A DNA stretch of 64,000 bases, from NCBI GenBank assembly GCA_964035575.1, contig OZ037865.1, forward strand, positions 1,054,001 to 1,118,000, written 5' to 3'. Below, piece after piece: positions 63,082-64,000 of this stretch; the stretch's first letter is position 1, and the number at the start of each line of letters is the position of its first letter. Both the position numbers and the translations under genes were made by a program. The notes under the pieces were generated by a model that had not been told where the DNA came from, made no database searches, and saw only the letters and a program-made list of their open reading frames with translations. Origin of the DNA: Rhynchopus sp. YZ270_cl-10. Lineage: Eukaryota; Euglenozoa; Diplonemea; Diplonemida; Diplonemidae.

Positions 63082-63505
63082 TGAGGAGGGGTGTCTCTTC
63101 AGGTCTCTTTGGTGCGAGTGGCTCAGTGTGAGGGAGTGCTTGCGGTCATATTACCAAACATTAAGTCTCAATTTTTTCTTTGTATGATCTGCTTCACAAC
63201 CTTTTCGTTGTTGGGTTTTAGTCTCTCTTGGTTTGTAGGGGTCTCGGGGTTGTGAATCTGGTGACTCACCGTGACTTTTCTCGGTGGCTCGTCCCCTGGC
63301 TGGTTGGAAACAACCTAACAGTCACAATGATCTTTTCCCCCAAAAAAAGGGAATCGCGGTGAGCCACGGTGCCTTTTTTTGCATTTTTTCCGATGCCGTT
63401 TTTTTTCAGTCACAAGGGTCACAAAAACGACATTGGTGAGTCATGGTGACAACTTGTGATTTCCCGCTATGCTGTGTTGCTCCCTTTTTTTGGTGTTTTT
63501 CTGGT

Positions 63506-63556
63506 CAAGGTACACTGTCACGAGAGGGCTTTGTATTTCAAGTCAACTTTTCGTTG
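63506..63556 (+). repeat. Module M2, 3' half
   Basis: CAAGGTACACTGTCACGAGA, GGGCTTTGTATTTCAAGTCA, ACTTTTC. Confidence 0.65.
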
Positions 63557-63627
63557 TGTTTTTTGCTAAACGTATCCTCACAGCAGCAGTGGTGTCTCTT
63601 GTGGATACTTCTTCTTATCCTTCTTCT

Positions 63628-63672
63628 CTTCAGTGCCTTCGTGCGCATAGGTGTTTGCACCATTTCCTCCCA
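63628..63672 (+). repeat. Module M4 copy
   Basis: CTTCAGTGCCTTCGTGCGCA, TAGGTGTTTGCACC; outer AGTGC against GCACC is partly lost. Confidence 0.5.
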
Positions 63673-63842
63673 TGTCTTCATGTCTCTTCCCATAATTTAA
63701 ACTTCAAACATAAGAGGCTTCTGATACATCACCCACCCTTCTTTGCATCTGCACTATCAATGCCACCTTTGCTTTGCCACCCATCCCCGTTGCTTCCCAA
63801 CCCTCTACCACAGAATGAGGTGACCCTCACCCCAGCCCGCCG

Positions 63843-64000
63843 ATGGCTAATGCACTGGACGTGACACGGGGACGGCGAGGGGGTGCTGGCCTGCACCACT
63901 CGTACTCGCAGATCAGCATCTTCGGGGGAGCGCCGTCGAAGGGTGCTGTGCAGGAGGCACCCAGCCAGCTGCTAAACCAGATGCCCAGCCAGATGTCCAA
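63843..64000 (+). CDS. N-terminus of a gene cut by the window edge
   Basis: An open frame of 52 codons runs off the end, starting MANALDVTRGRRGGAGLHHS and including SYSQISIFGGAP and Gln/Ser-rich repeats (APSQLLNQMPSQMS). The ATG lies 29 nt after a CCCTCTACCACAG acceptor, as for the other genes. GC-rich codon use matches the neighbouring genes. Product cannot be named from this part. Confidence 0.6.
   Translation, partial: MANALDVTRGRRGGAGLHHSYSQISIFGGAPSKGAVQEAPSQLLNQMPSQMS

Noticed and set aside
1-64000. tRNA, snRNA, 5S and spliced-leader RNA genes
   Set aside because: I scanned for T-arm boxes and conserved snRNA motifs by eye and saw none; a covariance search could still find diverged ones.

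Overview
The window is nuclear DNA of a unicellular eukaryote. Its genes are fairly GC-rich and sit in long AT-rich spacers full of poly-A and poly-T runs. Every gene I can support (twelve, one of them cut by the right edge) lies on the + strand. Eight spliceosomal introns can be placed confidently, and all eight donors read GTATG. A pyrimidine-rich tract ending in AG lies 0-51 nt upstream of nearly every start codon, which is what spliced-leader trans-splicing of a one-directional gene array looks like. Together with a PSP1-domain RNA-binding protein and an adenylate cyclase with a degenerate second domain, this points to a euglenozoan, more likely diplonemid-like than kinetoplastid because cis-introns are common. 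This placement is an inference; I saw no spliced-leader gene.

Layout. 1-10.6 kb: no gene; short interspersed modules and three DNA-transposon-like elements. 10.7-12.2 kb: zinc-ribbon MAP3K-type kinase. 12.35-13.66 kb: nested DNA elements. 14.7-16.6 kb: PSP1-domain protein. 16.6-22 kb: modules. 22-25.8 kb: adenylate cyclase and a secreted Cys-rich helical-repeat protein. 26-28.9 kb: small palindromic elements and a TA-flanked element with another nested in it. 29-32.9 kb: three-exon coiled-coil protein. 34.8-42 kb: membrane MYND-finger protein, Noc4, ankyrin-repeat gene with a frame break, diverged mitochondrial-carrier protein. 42-45.8 kb: modules and a 28S rRNA fragment. 45.8-47.4 kb: membrane-anchored FCP1/Tim50-type phosphatase, whose intron carries a train of modules plus an 18S rRNA fragment. 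47.8-57 kb: a dense field of DNA elements (piggyBac-like, long-TIR and others). 57.3-64 kb: a four-exon unknown gene, an unknown nuclear-looking protein, and the start of a further gene.

The most unusual content is a set of short modules (about 35-120 bp) scattered through spacers and introns but absent from exons. I call them M1 to M9. M1: hairpin with loop CACGAGAGG and varying but pairing arms, usually ending CATCTTATAAAC before a T-run. M2: a longer module (GGATGTAGGACTGCATGG ... GGTACACTGTCACGAGAGG ... TTTCAAGTCAACTTT) whose 3' half has the M1 layout. M3: CTTTCATCCGGATGGCTGG ... GTCAGTCGGAGGTG ... CATCAATAACCAC. M4: CAGTGCCTGCGTC ... AGAGGCGTTTGCACT ... TCAACTT. M5: TAGTGGAG ... CTACACTA then AACCAAGTTTTC and poly-A. 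M6: the same outer arms around ATTGCACAACTGTGGCAAC, ending TTTATC and poly-A. M7: AAGGATCCTGTGAA ... GTCTATAATCAAAC. M8: GGTTGAGGACGAA ... CATTGAGTA. M9: inverted ACTTTCAATT/AATTGAAAGT, with a 3' part ending AAAATAATATCTTA. Nearly all copies lie in the same orientation as the genes. Arm changes are often compensatory, so these look like structured RNA modules or RNA-derived retroposons.
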